NCBI RefSeq assembly: GCF_913064665.1
Contig: NZ_CAJYBT010000037.1
Coordinates: forward strand, 1 to 33,606
Source of the DNA: an uncultured Thioclava sp.
GTDB lineage: Bacteria > Pseudomonadota > Alphaproteobacteria > Rhodobacterales > Rhodobacteraceae
Direction: 5' to 3'
Length of the DNA stretch: 33,606 bases
Shown: piece by piece, positions 22,626 through 31,337 of the stretch
Layout of the letters: every line of letters starts with the position of its first letter
Position numbering within the stretch: position 1 is the first letter of the stretch
Made by a program: the position numbers and the translations under genes
Notes under the pieces: model-generated
What the model was told of the DNA's origin: nothing
Database searches by the model: none
Seen by the model: only the letters and a program-made list of their open reading frames with translations

Positions 22626-25174
22626 TCTGGCGGCTGCTGCGGGTCTGGTTTGTGATGCTTGCGTTGGCCCTGCCGGGGCTGGCGCTGGCACAAAATAACG
22701 CGGCCCCTAGCCCGCCTGATTACGCAGCCTGGGACAAGGTCGCCGTCAACGCCGAAAATACCGTGCAAGAGGGCACTGCCGACAATCCGGCGCTTGATGC
22801 TTTACGCTCCAAGATCGACGGGTGGCGAAAGACTCTGACGGCGGCCGAAGACATTAATTCCAGCCAAATCACGACCGTCAAAGCCCAGATCGAGGCGCTT
22901 GGGCCGCCACCTACGGGGGACGCGACCGAGGATCAGGCAATTGCGAGCCGTCGCAAGACGCTGCAAGATCAGCTCTCGACACTGCAAGCGCCCGGTCTGC
23001 GCGCGACCGAAGCTGCCAGCCGCGCCGATGTCATTATCGCCAATATCGACAAGCTGTTGCGCGCGCGACAGACCGATAAATTGCTGCGCCTCACGCCGAC
23101 GCCGTTGAACCCGGTCAACTGGCCCAACGCATTGACGATCACGACCGCGCTGACGGGGGCGTTGGTCGATGAGATGCGCAAGGAGCTGAACACCTCGAGC
23201 CCCTTTGCCACTACGCGCGACAATGCTCCGGTGATCGTGGGGCTGGTGTTTATCGCGCTGTTGTTGCTTTGGCGCGGGCGACGCTGGATCGAGAGTCTGG
23301 CCAATCTGGTCGAGCAGAAACTGGCATTGCGCGCGCGCCGCGTGATTGATGCGCTTGTCTCCTTGGGGCAGTTGTTCTTACCGCTGGTGGGGGTTGTCAT
23401 TCTTATCCTCGCGCTGCGCCAGACAGCGTTGCTGGGTCCGCTATGGCTTGAATTTCTGGGCACGCTTGGGGCGTCAGCGACCGTGATTATTACGGCCGTC
23501 TGGCTCGCGGGTCGGGTCTTTCCAAAAAGCGATCAGCAAGAGGCGCCCTTTAATCTGTTGCCAGAGCGGCGCCGCGAAGGGCGTGTTCTGACGGTGATGC
23601 TGGGCATGCTGGTCGGGCTGCAAGGGCCTTTGGGCGACTGGATTGTCAGCCGGGGCGAGCAGGTGCTCAATGCTGCGGCCAAAACGAGCGAGCAGACCGA
23701 TGCGCTGGCGCGAACGCTGGATGCGGGCTTTGGCGTGCTGGCCTTTCCGCTTCAGGTTCTGGCGGGGATTTTTCTGTTCCGGCTTGGGCAAATGCTGCGC
23801 AGCCATCTGCGCGATGACAGCTATGACAGCGAAGAAAAAGCGTTTCGCGACCGCATCGTCGGGGCGATTGGCAGTCTGGTAATCGCGATTGCGGTGCTCG
23901 GCCCGGTGCTGGGCGCGATTGGCTATGTGAACGCGGCCAATGCGATGATCTGGCCGTTGATCCTGACATTGGGTTTGATTGCGCTGGTGCTGGTGCTGCA
24001 GCAGTTCTTTGCCGATCTCTATGTCTTTGTGACGCGGCGCGATGATGATGCGCGCGAATCCCTGATCCCGGTGCTGATCGGCTTTTCGCTTGGGGTTCTG
24101 GCGCTGCCCGTGGCGGCGTTGATTTGGGGCGCGCGGATTGACGACCTGATCGGGCTTTGGTCGACCTTTCAAGCAGGCGCGACGATGGGTGGCGTGCGCG
24201 TTTCGCCCGGCGTCTTCCTGACCTTCTTGATCATTTTCCTGATCGGCCTGTCGGTCACGCGGCTGGTGCAGGGGGCACTGCGCACCTCGCTTTTGCCGAA
24301 AACCAAGATTGATAAGGGCGGGCAGAGTGCGATCATTTCGGGCATCGGTTATCTGGGGATTTTTCTGGCCTCGGTGATCGCGATTTCCTCGGCGGGGATC
24401 GATCTGAGTTCGCTGGCAATCGTTGCAGGTGCGCTCTCGGTCGGGGTCGGTTTTGGTCTGCAAACCATCGTTCAGAACTTTGTCTCGGGCATCATCTTGC
24501 TGATCGAACGCCCGATTTCGGAAGGGGACTGGATTGAGGTTGGCACCCAGCAAGGCGTCGTCAAGGCGATCACCGTGCGCTCGACCCGGATCGAGACCTT
24601 TGACCGCTCGGAAGTGATCGTGCCCAATGCCGATCTGATCTCGGGGCAGGTGACAAACTGGACGCGCGCCAATGTCACGGGGCGGCTGATCGTGCCGGTC
24701 GGGGTGGCCTATGGCTCCGATACGCGCAAGGTCGAGAAGATCCTTCTGGAAGTGGCCGAAAATCAGCCGCTCGTCATGATGAACCCAGAACCCTATGTGC
24801 TGTTTGTCGCGTTTGGCGCTTCGAGTCTGGACTTTGAAGTGCGCGCAATCCTGTCGGATGTGAATTTCAAACTGCGCGTGATGAGCGAAATGAACCACGA
24901 GATCAACGCCCGCTTTGCTGAGGCTGGTATCGAAGTGCCCTTTACTCAACACGATCTATGGCTGCGCAATCCCGAGGTTTTGCGCGATGCCGGGCGTGGC
25001 CAGCTTGACACGGCCCAGACTGCGCCCGCACCGCAGACGGACACCGGCGAAACGGACACGCCCGAAAAGCGGGTAAGCCGCACTGATCTCGGCCAGCCGC
25101 TGCCCGGCGAGGGGATCGAGGATATCAACAACGACGGTGATAGCGATGGCGATGGCGATGGAGGAGCCCGGTAA
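22622..25174 (+). CDS. large mechanosensitive channel, DUF3772 + MscS
   Basis: 850 residues. Signal peptide (about 1-23, ending ALAQ), a DUF3772 periplasmic coiled region (about 25-190), then about 10-11 transmembrane helices. The MscS pore helix and beta domain are at about 600-730: VAGALSVGVGFGLQTIVQNF, then GIILLIERPISEGDWIEVG. A cytoplasmic alpha/beta domain follows. It protects cells from hypo-osmotic swelling by releasing solutes. The last ~50 residues are low-complexity and end in an Asp/Gly/Asn repeat (INNDGDSDGDGDG) like a calcium-binding loop. The ATG overlaps the cysK stop (ATGA), and the TAA overlaps the alaX ATG, so the gene is embedded in one operon. Size is typical of the MscK/YbiO-like long channels. 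Confidence 0.93.
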   Translation: MIWRLLRVWFVMLALALPGLALAQNNAAPSPPDYAAWDKVAVNAENTVQEGTADNPALDALRSKIDGWRKTLTAAEDINSSQITTVKAQIEALGPPPTGDATEDQAIASRRKTLQDQLSTLQAPGLRATEAASRADVIIANIDKLLRARQTDKLLRLTPTPLNPVNWPNALTITTALTGALVDEMRKELNTSSPFATTRDNAPVIVGLVFIALLLLWRGRRWIESLANLVEQKLALRARRVIDALVSLGQLFLPLVGVVILILALRQTALLGPLWLEFLGTLGASATVIITAVWLAGRVFPKSDQQEAPFNLLPERRREGRVLTVMLGMLVGLQGPLGDWIVSRGEQVLNAAAKTSEQTDALARTLDAGFGVLAFPLQVLAGIFLFRLGQMLRSHLRDDSYDSEEKAFRDRIVGAIGSLVIAIAVLGPVLGAIGYVNAANAMIWPLILTLGLIALVLVLQQFFADLYVFVTRRDDDARESLIPVLIGFSLGVLALPVAALIWGARIDDLIGLWSTFQAGATMGGVRVSPGVFLTFLIIFLIGLSVTRLVQGALRTSLLPKTKIDKGGQSAIISGIGYLGIFLASVIAISSAGIDLSSLAIVAGALSVGVGFGLQTIVQNFVSGIILLIERPISEGDWIEVGTQQGVVKAITVRSTRIETFDRSEVIVPNADLISGQVTNWTRANVTGRLIVPVGVAYGSDTRKVEKILLEVAENQPLVMMNPEPYVLFVAFGASSLDFEVRAILSDVNFKLRVMSEMNHEINARFAEAGIEVPFTQHDLWLRNPEVLRDAGRGQLDTAQTAPAPQTDTGETDTPEKRVSRTDLGQPLPGEGIEDINNDGDSDGDGDGGAR

Positions 25175-25902
25175 TGCCCCAGAAGCAAAGCTACCGCATT
25201 CACCCCTATTTGCGCGATCTGGAAACGCAGGTCATCGGGCACACCTCCGAGGGCGGGATTTACTGCGCGGATTCGATCTTTTACCCCACCGGTGGCGGTC
25301 AGCCCGGCGATAGCGGGCGGTTGGTCTGGCCGGGCGGCGCGCTTGAGATTGCCACCACCGTCAAGGCCGAACCCGATGCGCCCGGCGCGGTGATCCTGGT
25401 CCCGTCCGAGCCCGCTCCTTTGCCCCCGATTGGCACGCGGGTGCGTCAGGACCTCGACTGGGAGCGGCGCCATCGCCACATGCGCGTGCACACCGCGCTG
25501 CACCTGTTATCGGTCGCCATTCCCTTTCCGGTGACGGGCGGGCAGATCGGGGTCGAGCGCGGACGGCTTGATTTCGACATGGCCGAAAAACCCGAAGATA
25601 TCGACGCGCTTGATGCGCTGATGAATGGCTGGATCGCTCAGGATTTGCCCGTGACCGAAAGCTGGATCACCGATGCGCAACTCGCCGCGCAGCCCGAACT
25701 GGTCAAGACGATGTCCGTCGCGCCGCCCATAGGGCAAGGCTGGGTGCGGCTGATCGCGATCGGGCGCGAAAATGCACAGATTGACCTGCAGCCCTGTGGC
25801 GGCACCCATGTGGCCTCGCTGTCAGAAATCGGTGGCGTCAAAATTGGCAAGATCGAGAAGAAGGGTCGCCAGAACCGCCGGGTCTATCTGCATTTGACCT
25901 AA
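25174..25902 (+). CDS. alaX: alanyl-tRNA editing protein AlaX
   Basis: 242 residues; a free-standing editing domain homologous to the C-terminal editing half of alanyl-tRNA synthetase. It hydrolyses mischarged Ser-tRNA(Ala) or Gly-tRNA(Ala). The zinc motif is complete: H106-x3-H110 in RVHTALH, and C208-x3-H212 in CGGTH. The N-terminal glycine-rich FYPTGGGQPGD loop is also typical. The ATG shares bases with the mscS stop (TAATG), and GAGGAG lies 7 nt upstream, inside the Asp/Gly repeat of mscS. It is the last gene of the trgA-alaX string; a hairpin follows. Which substrate is edited cannot be told from the sequence. Confidence 0.94.
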   Translation: MPQKQSYRIHPYLRDLETQVIGHTSEGGIYCADSIFYPTGGGQPGDSGRLVWPGGALEIATTVKAEPDAPGAVILVPSEPAPLPPIGTRVRQDLDWERRHRHMRVHTALHLLSVAIPFPVTGGQIGVERGRLDFDMAEKPEDIDALDALMNGWIAQDLPVTESWITDAQLAAQPELVKTMSVAPPIGQGWVRLIAIGRENAQIDLQPCGGTHVASLSEIGGVKIGKIEKKGRQNRRVYLHLT

Positions 25903-25913
25903 GCCATGCGCCG

Positions 25914-25955
25914 AAAAACCGGGTAGGGGGCCTGCGCCCCCCATCCGTTATTTTT
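25914..25955. terminator. bidirectional terminator between alaX and livM
   Basis: The stem GGGGGC (25926-25931) pairs with GCCCCC (25936-25941), loop CTGC. T runs exist on both sides: TTATTTTT (25948-25955) for the plus strand, overlapping the livM stop, and TTTTT on the minus strand (25914-25918). Convergent genes make a shared terminator plausible. Confidence 0.6.
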
Positions 25956-27282
25956 CTGGCAAAAGCCCGCGTGGACTAAAGCGCAGTACGATCAGCAAAA
26001 TGCCTCCCATGACCAGCATCCGCATATGGGCGGCGGAATCGATCATATGCTGTTTGAAGGCTCCATCGGGAACGGGGCTGGCCAGAAGCGCCATGATATT
26101 GGGCCCCCAATCGCCCGCCTTCACCCAAACATACCAGATCAGCAAACCGCCCAAGATCGAGCCCCAATTGCTGCCCGAACCGCCCACGATCACCATCACG
26201 AGGACAAGGAAGGTGTAGCGCAGTGGGTTATAGCTGGACGGGGTCATCTGGCCATCAAGCGAGATCATCATCGCGCCCGCCAGACCAATCACCGCCGAGC
26301 CGAGAACAAAGATCTGCAAATGGCGGCGGGTGACGTTTTTGCCCATTGCGGCGGCTGAAACTTCGTTATCGCGGATCGCGCGCATCATCCGCCCCCAAGG
26401 CGAGCGTCGCGCCATTTCGCTGAACCACAGCAGCACGCCGATCACCACGACAAAGAGCAAAAGGAAGGCCAGTTTGACCGTCAGCGTCGAGCCCTGCGTC
26501 GGGTCGATCCCCCAAGCCTGCATCTTGGACACGAAGGCGGGGCTGTTTTGCAGCGTGATCTCATAGGGCACCGGCCAGGGGCGCGGGATGCCGTTGACGT
26601 TGAGAACGCCACGATCCAACCACTGCTCGTTCTTGAGCACGGCGACAACGATTTCGGCGATGCCCAGCGTTGCGATTGCGAGATAGTCCGAGCGCAGCCC
26701 CAAGGCGATCTTGCCCACCAGCCAGGCTGCCCCAGCCGCAAGCAGTGCACCCACCGGCCATGAGACCAGTGTCGGCAGGCCGAGGCCGCCAAGGTTACCC
26801 GCAGCCGAAGGGTTGATCGCCTCAATCGCCGCGACCGCCGGATCAAACACCCAGCGGAAGACGAAAAAGCCGATGATCAGCACCAGCGCGACCGCAAGCC
26901 CACGCGCGCGTCCTTTCAGAGTCCGATACAGCCAAACCGCGCCAATCACCGCAATGGTGGCCACCGCAAACGCGATGAGAATGCCCACGCCGCCCGCTTT
27001 GAACGCACCCTGCGTGGGCGGCATCGAAATCAACACCGGGGCCAGCCCGCCCAGCGCCACGAACCCCATCGCGCCCGCGTTAAACAGCCCCGCATAGCCC
27101 CATTGCATGTTCACGCCCAGCGCCATGATCGCGCTTAGCAGGCCCATGTTGAGAATGCCCAGCGCTGAGTTCCAGCTTGAGGTGAGCCCCTCGAGCACAA
27201 TCAACGCGGCCATGAGGGCAAAGAACAGGGGCGCGCGCAGACGGCCACCGGCCGCAGTTTCTGCCTGACGTGAGGTGCTCAT
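25948..27282 (-). CDS. livM: branched-chain amino-acid ABC transporter permease LivM
   Basis: 444 residues, one of the two inner-membrane permease subunits. The family core GYAGLFNAGAMGFVALGG is near the N-terminus, LRSDYLAIATLGIAEI is in the middle, and the EAA-like loop is RAIRDNEVSAAAMGKNV. The C-terminal region has YTFLVLVMVIVGGSGSNWGSILG. Length is well above the ~330 residues of E. coli-type LivM cores, because of an extra ~100-residue hydrophobic stretch between residues ~85 and ~185 that adds helices. Such longer forms occur in alphaproteobacteria. The ATG overlaps the livH stop (27279-27282). It pairs with LivH to form the channel for leucine, isoleucine and valine, or a related amino acid. 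Confidence 0.93.
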   Translation of the reverse strand: MSTSRQAETAAGGRLRAPLFFALMAALIVLEGLTSSWNSALGILNMGLLSAIMALGVNMQWGYAGLFNAGAMGFVALGGLAPVLISMPPTQGAFKAGGVGILIAFAVATIAVIGAVWLYRTLKGRARGLAVALVLIIGFFVFRWVFDPAVAAIEAINPSAAGNLGGLGLPTLVSWPVGALLAAGAAWLVGKIALGLRSDYLAIATLGIAEIVVAVLKNEQWLDRGVLNVNGIPRPWPVPYEITLQNSPAFVSKMQAWGIDPTQGSTLTVKLAFLLLFVVVIGVLLWFSEMARRSPWGRMMRAIRDNEVSAAAMGKNVTRRHLQIFVLGSAVIGLAGAMMISLDGQMTPSSYNPLRYTFLVLVMVIVGGSGSNWGSILGGLLIWYVWVKAGDWGPNIMALLASPVPDGAFKQHMIDSAAHMRMLVMGGILLIVLRFSPRGLLPEK

Positions 27283-28286
27283 ACGATTTTCCCCTTAAAG
27301 AGGCCGGTCGGCTTGAAGATCAGAACGAGGATCAGAATGGTGAAGCTGACAGCGTATTTGTAATCGGTCGACAAAAGCTGAACCAGCCCGTCGGGTTCCC
27401 AGTTCGGGATCAGATAGGTGACGACCTTTTTCCACGCATAGGTCAGGCCCACTTCCGAAAAGGAAATCACGAAGCCCCCCGCGATTGCGCCCACCGGGTT
27501 GCCGATACCGCCCACGATGGCCGAGGCAAAGATTGGCAGCAGCAGTTGGAAATAGGTGAAGGCTTTGAACGACTTGTCCAAACCATAGAGCGTGCCCGCG
27601 ATAGTGGCGAGCGCGCCGGTGATGATCCAGGTCACGGCGACCACGCGGTCTGGGTCGATGCCAGACAACAGCGCCAGATCTTCGTTGTCGGAAAAGGCGC
27701 GCATCGATTTTCCGGTGCGTGTTTTGCCCAGAAACCAGAACAGCGCCCAGACCACCAAAATCGCGGTGACGACGGTGATCACTTGGGTGGAGCGTAACGT
27801 TAGCGGCTCGGCCAGCCCTGTCATCTCGCGCCATTCCCGCGCATTGATGACGAACCGCGCGCCATCGGCGAAGTTGATCTGATCGACGCCGATCAAAAAG
27901 CGCGTCAGCGCGTTCATGATAAACATCACCCCGACCGAGACCATGACCATCACCACCGGCGCGGCCTTAACCTTGCGGTAATACTGATAGACCACCTTGT
28001 CGGTGCCCAGCATCAGCGCCGAGGTGATGATGATGCCAAAGGGTAGGGCCAGCAGCGCCGTGGGCAACGGGCCAAAGCTGATGCCCATCGCCTGAAATCC
28101 CCAGGTGATCAGAATGACCACCCCAGTTCCGAATGCCATCGTGTCGCCATGGGCGAAGTTGGAAAACCGCAGGATCGAATAGATCAGCGTCACCCCAAGC
28201 GCGCCAAGCGCAAGCTGTGCGCCATAGGCGGTGGCGGGAATGATAACGTAATTGGTGATCGCGACCAGCGCGTTAAGGAAATCCAT
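27279..28286 (-). CDS. livH: branched-chain amino-acid ABC transporter permease LivH
   Basis: 335 residues with about eight to nine transmembrane helices, the second permease subunit. Family features: an N-terminal GAQLALGALGVTLIYSILRFSNFAHGD, a middle LMLGTDKVVYQYYRKVKAAPVVMVMVSVG, the EAA-type loop MRAFSDNEDLALLSGIDPDRVVAVTW, and AIVGGIGNPVGAIAGGFVISFSE near the end. Its start lies 3 bp after the livF stop, and its own stop overlaps the livM start, so the four transport genes are translationally coupled. Confidence 0.95.
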   Translation of the reverse strand: MDFLNALVAITNYVIIPATAYGAQLALGALGVTLIYSILRFSNFAHGDTMAFGTGVVILITWGFQAMGISFGPLPTALLALPFGIIITSALMLGTDKVVYQYYRKVKAAPVVMVMVSVGVMFIMNALTRFLIGVDQINFADGARFVINAREWREMTGLAEPLTLRSTQVITVVTAILVVWALFWFLGKTRTGKSMRAFSDNEDLALLSGIDPDRVVAVTWIITGALATIAGTLYGLDKSFKAFTYFQLLLPIFASAIVGGIGNPVGAIAGGFVISFSEVGLTYAWKKVVTYLIPNWEPDGLVQLLSTDYKYAVSFTILILVLIFKPTGLFKGKIV

Positions 28287-28289
28287 CGC

Positions 28290-28994
28290 TCAGCCCCCCA
28301 AGAAAGTGCGCCGAACTTCCGGGTCGGCCAGTAGCGCCTTGCCCGTGTCGGTATATTTGTTTTCGCCTTGCACGAGGACATATCCTTTATCTGCAATCTC
28401 AAGGGCTTGGCGAGCGTTCTGTTCCACCATCAGGATCGAGATCCCGGTACGCGCAACTTCGATGATGCGATCAAACAGCTCATCCATCACGATCGGAGAG
28501 ACGCCGGCGGTGGGCTCATCCAGCATTAACAGCTTAGGCTGCGTCATCAGCGCGCGCCCGACAGCGACCTGCTGGCGCTGCCCACCTGACAACTCGCCCG
28601 CGTTTTGGCGGCGCTTGTCCTTCAGGATCGGGAACAGGGTAAACACCTGCTCCATCGTGACCTTGAAATTATCGTCGCGAATAAACGCGCCCATTTCGAG
28701 GTTTTCTTCCACCGTCATCGTCGGGAAGACGTTATTGACCTGAGGCACAAACCCCATGCCCTTTTTCACCCGATCTTGCGGGCTCAACCCGGTGATATCA
28801 ACGCCGTCCAGCGTGACGCGGCCCTCGCGCAGGTTCAGCATGCCGAAAACGGCCTTCATCGCGGTGGATTTGCCTGCGCCGTTCGGGCCCACGATCACCG
28901 CGATCTCGCCCTTTTCGACGCATAATGTGCAGCTGTGCAAAATGTCGGCTTTGCCATAGCCGCCGGTCATGTCGCGCGCTTCAAGATAGCTCAT
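28290..28994 (-). CDS. livF: branched-chain amino-acid ABC transporter ATPase LivF
   Basis: 234 residues, one of the two ATP-hydrolysing subunits. Walker A GPNGAGKST lies at 36-44. The Q loop is in FVPQVNNVFP, the ABC signature is LSGGQRQQVAVGRAL, Walker B is LLMLDEPTAG, and the switch His lies in MVEQNA-type context, where LivF proteins usually lack a canonical switch His. Start and stop overlap or nearly touch livG and livH (ATGA with livG, 3-bp gap to livH). The size is canonical. Confidence 0.97.
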   Translation of the reverse strand: MSYLEARDMTGGYGKADILHSCTLCVEKGEIAVIVGPNGAGKSTAMKAVFGMLNLREGRVTLDGVDITGLSPQDRVKKGMGFVPQVNNVFPTMTVEENLEMGAFIRDDNFKVTMEQVFTLFPILKDKRRQNAGELSGGQRQQVAVGRALMTQPKLLMLDEPTAGVSPIVMDELFDRIIEVARTGISILMVEQNARQALEIADKGYVLVQGENKYTDTGKALLADPEVRRTFLGG

Positions 28995-29851
28995 GCCTCG
29001 CCCCCTTTGCCCGCTTCATCGCCAAGGCCGGGTTGGGCGCCGTGATCTTCATGCAGGTTTTTTTCTTTGGTTTCCTCGGCCTTGACCTTGTTCTTCAGGC
29101 CCGTGCCCAGATAGGCCTCGATCACCGCCTCGTTTTCCATGATGTGATCGGCCGAGCCCTGCGCCAGAACGTGCCCCTCGGCCATTACGATCACCGGATC
29201 ACACAGACGGCCAATGAAATCCATGTCGTGTTCGATCACGCAAAACGTATAGCCGCGCTCTTTGTTGAGGCGCACAATCGCATCGCCAATCGTGTTGAGC
29301 AGGGTGCGGTTCACGCCCGCGCCGACCTCATCGAGAAACACGATCTTGGCTTCGACCATCATCGTGCGGCCCAGCTCTAGCAGCTTTTTCTGACCGCCCG
29401 AGAGGTTGCCCGCCTTTTCATCGCGAAGATGAGAAATCGTCAGGAATTCAAGAACTTCATCGGCCTTCTTCAGAAGCTCCGCTTCGTTCTTGCGAATTGT
29501 TTTGCGCCCAAACCATGTGTTCCACAGCGTCTCGCCGGGCTGGTCTGCAGGCACCATCATTAAGTTCTCGCGCACTGTGAGCGAGGGAAATTCATGCGCG
29601 ATCTGGAAGGTGCGCAGCAGCCCTTTGTGAAACAGCTCATGCGGTTTCAGTCCGGTGATATCCTCGCCATCCATCGTGACACGGCCTTCGGTAGGTTCAT
29701 GAACCCCCGCTATCACATTGAAAAGGGTGGATTTTCCGGCGCCGTTCGGGCCGATAAGGCCGGTGATGGAACCGGTTTCGATGGTAAGGCTTGCACCGTC
29801 GACAGCCCGAAAGCCGCCAAAGGATTTGACGAGATTTTCAACCCGGATCAT
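28991..29851 (-). CDS. livG: branched-chain amino-acid ABC transporter ATPase LivG
   Basis: 286 residues, the second ATPase. Walker A GPNGAGKST is at 34-42, the signature is LSGGQKKLLELGRTM, the Walker B region reads IVFLDEVGAGVN, and the switch His is in VIEHDMDF. The usual Asp-Glu-Pro after Walker B is Asp-Glu-Val here; the catalytic Glu is kept. The C-terminus has a ~30-residue charged, probably disordered, tail rich in Lys, Glu, Asp and Gly. The ATG at 29851 has AGGGGA upstream. A strong hairpin separates this gene from livJ, so the ATPase and permease genes are likely expressed at lower levels than the binding protein. Confidence 0.95.
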   Translation of the reverse strand: MIRVENLVKSFGGFRAVDGASLTIETGSITGLIGPNGAGKSTLFNVIAGVHEPTEGRVTMDGEDITGLKPHELFHKGLLRTFQIAHEFPSLTVRENLMMVPADQPGETLWNTWFGRKTIRKNEAELLKKADEVLEFLTISHLRDEKAGNLSGGQKKLLELGRTMMVEAKIVFLDEVGAGVNRTLLNTIGDAIVRLNKERGYTFCVIEHDMDFIGRLCDPVIVMAEGHVLAQGSADHIMENEAVIEAYLGTGLKNKVKAEETKEKNLHEDHGAQPGLGDEAGKGGEA

Positions 29852-29913
29852 GGGGTCCCCTGGGATCCTGCGGTCACTTTAAGAGCGTGCCGCAATGTAT
29901 TGTTTTAATTGAA

Positions 29914-29939
29914 AACAGCCCGGATCACTCCGGGCTGTT
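29914..29939 (-). terminator. stem-loop between livJ and livG, probable attenuating terminator
   Basis: A perfect 11-bp inverted repeat, AACAGCCCGGA (29914-29924) with TCCGGGCTGTT (29929-29939), 4-nt loop, lies 17 bp after the livJ stop. On the minus strand it is followed by TTCAATTAAAACA, a weak T tract. It probably protects the livJ mRNA end and limits read-through into livGFHM. Confidence 0.65.
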
Positions 29940-29956
29940 CTAGATCGCTTATCCGA

Positions 29957-31141
29957 TCAACGGTATTTCACCGTTTCGATCTTGCCATCCTTGATCTCGA
30001 TTTCGCGGAAGGTGCCCGCAGCCTCGCCATTGCCGATCAGGTTGACGGCGGTTGCGCCTTCATAATCGATCGGCTTGCCTTCCTTGAGCAGCTCAAGACC
30101 CTTGGCCAGCTCACCGGGATAGATCTTTTCGCCCGGACCGTTGGCGATCTCCATGATCTTGTCTTTGTAGACTTTAGGATCGGTGGAATTGGCCGCCTGC
30201 ATTGCCAGAAGCATCAGCGCAGCCCCATCGTAGGACCCGCCCGAATAGGCCGAGGAGCCATCAAACCCGGCTGCTTTCGCCATGCCAAGATAGGTCTTCA
30301 TGCCCTGACCCGCGGAATCGGGGAGCTGGCCGAAGGAGCCGTTGATCTCGGGGCCGAAATTGTCCTGCAGCGCTTGGCTGACCATGCCGTCGGGGAAGAC
30401 GAAGGTCGAGAAAGCACCGGTATCAAGTGCGCCGCGCAGGATGCCCGAGCCGCCCTGATCGACATAGCCCGCGATCACCAGCGCATCGCCACCTGCCGAG
30501 GCCAGCGAGCCGACTTCGGCCGAATAATCGCCCTTGCCGTCTTCATGCGCTGCCGAGATCGTGACCTTGCCACCCTTGGCGGCATAGGCTTTCTCGAAAC
30601 TGTCGGCGAGACCCTTGCCGTAGTCGTTATTGGTATAGGTCACAGCGACCGATTTGATGCCTTTTTCAAGGATTTCATCGGCCATCACATCGCCTTGGCG
30701 CGCATCAGAGGGCGCGGTGCGGAAGAACAGGCCGTCGTCGGGCAGGGTCGACAGCGCCGGCGAGGTTGCCGAGGGCGAGACCATTACCATGCCATTGGGC
30801 ATCGCGACGTTTTGCAGCACAGCCGTGGTTGCGCCCGAACACATCGCACCCAAAATGCCATGCACTTTATCCGAGGTGACCAGCTTTTCGCCCGCTGCCG
30901 TTGCAGCCGCAGCGTCGATACAGGTCGAGTCGCCCTCGACCGGGGTCACGGTGTCTCCACCCAGCAGCTTGCCGGAATCCGAGACTTCCTTCATCGCCAT
31001 TTCGGCGCCTTTTGCCATGCCCGGCGCGAGCGATTCCAGCGGGCCAGTGAAGCCCAGCAGAACACCCATTTTCACTTCATCGGCAAAAGCGCCGGTCGCG
31101 CCAAAAGCGATCGCGGCAGAGGCCAGAAGAATTTTTTTCAT
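29957..31141 (-). CDS. livJ: branched-chain amino-acid ABC transporter periplasmic binding protein
   Basis: 394 residues. An N-terminal Sec signal peptide (MKKILLASAAIAFGATGAFA, cleavage after AFA) is followed by the type I periplasmic binding fold: KMGVLLGFTGPLESLAPGMAKGAEMA. It also contains GILGAMCSGATTAVLQNVA and VTYTNNDYGKGLADSFEKAY, and near the C-terminus YSGGSYDGAALMLLAMQ. One pair of Cys may form a disulfide. It delivers the amino acid to LivHM. The ATG at 31141 has GGGAG 8 nt upstream. A leader hairpin, CTCGCG/CGCGAG (31162-31167 with 31174-31179), lies just before. First gene of the operon. The 196 bp between it and the glxA-type gene hold its promoter, which I could not pin down. 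Confidence 0.95.
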   Translation of the reverse strand: MKKILLASAAIAFGATGAFADEVKMGVLLGFTGPLESLAPGMAKGAEMAMKEVSDSGKLLGGDTVTPVEGDSTCIDAAAATAAGEKLVTSDKVHGILGAMCSGATTAVLQNVAMPNGMVMVSPSATSPALSTLPDDGLFFRTAPSDARQGDVMADEILEKGIKSVAVTYTNNDYGKGLADSFEKAYAAKGGKVTISAAHEDGKGDYSAEVGSLASAGGDALVIAGYVDQGGSGILRGALDTGAFSTFVFPDGMVSQALQDNFGPEINGSFGQLPDSAGQGMKTYLGMAKAAGFDGSSAYSGGSYDGAALMLLAMQAANSTDPKVYKDKIMEIANGPGEKIYPGELAKGLELLKEGKPIDYEGATAVNLIGNGEAAGTFREIEIKDGKIETVKYR

Positions 31142-31337
31142 TTATTCACTCCCATGTTGAACTCGCGTTCTAGCGCGAGATTAGTGCGCGGCTTTGTAAA
31201 AGGAAACACCGCGGATGGGGCGAAGTCATGGAAATTCGGACCAAAAGGTCAAGCGCCAATCGTGCTTTCGTAACGCCAACTTGGGGTATTGTGCGTTTTT
31301 GTGAGGATCAGGCGCGGACTTAGCGCCGCGCTGTGCA

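Noticed and set aside
23474-24952. Long minus-strand open frame (492 codons) opposite mscS
   Set aside because: Antisense shadow, extremely Arg/Gln/His/Asp-rich, with no motif.
29909-31273. Long plus-strand open frame (454 codons) opposite the livJ gene
   Set aside because: Antisense to a periplasmic binding protein with a signal peptide; low-quality composition.
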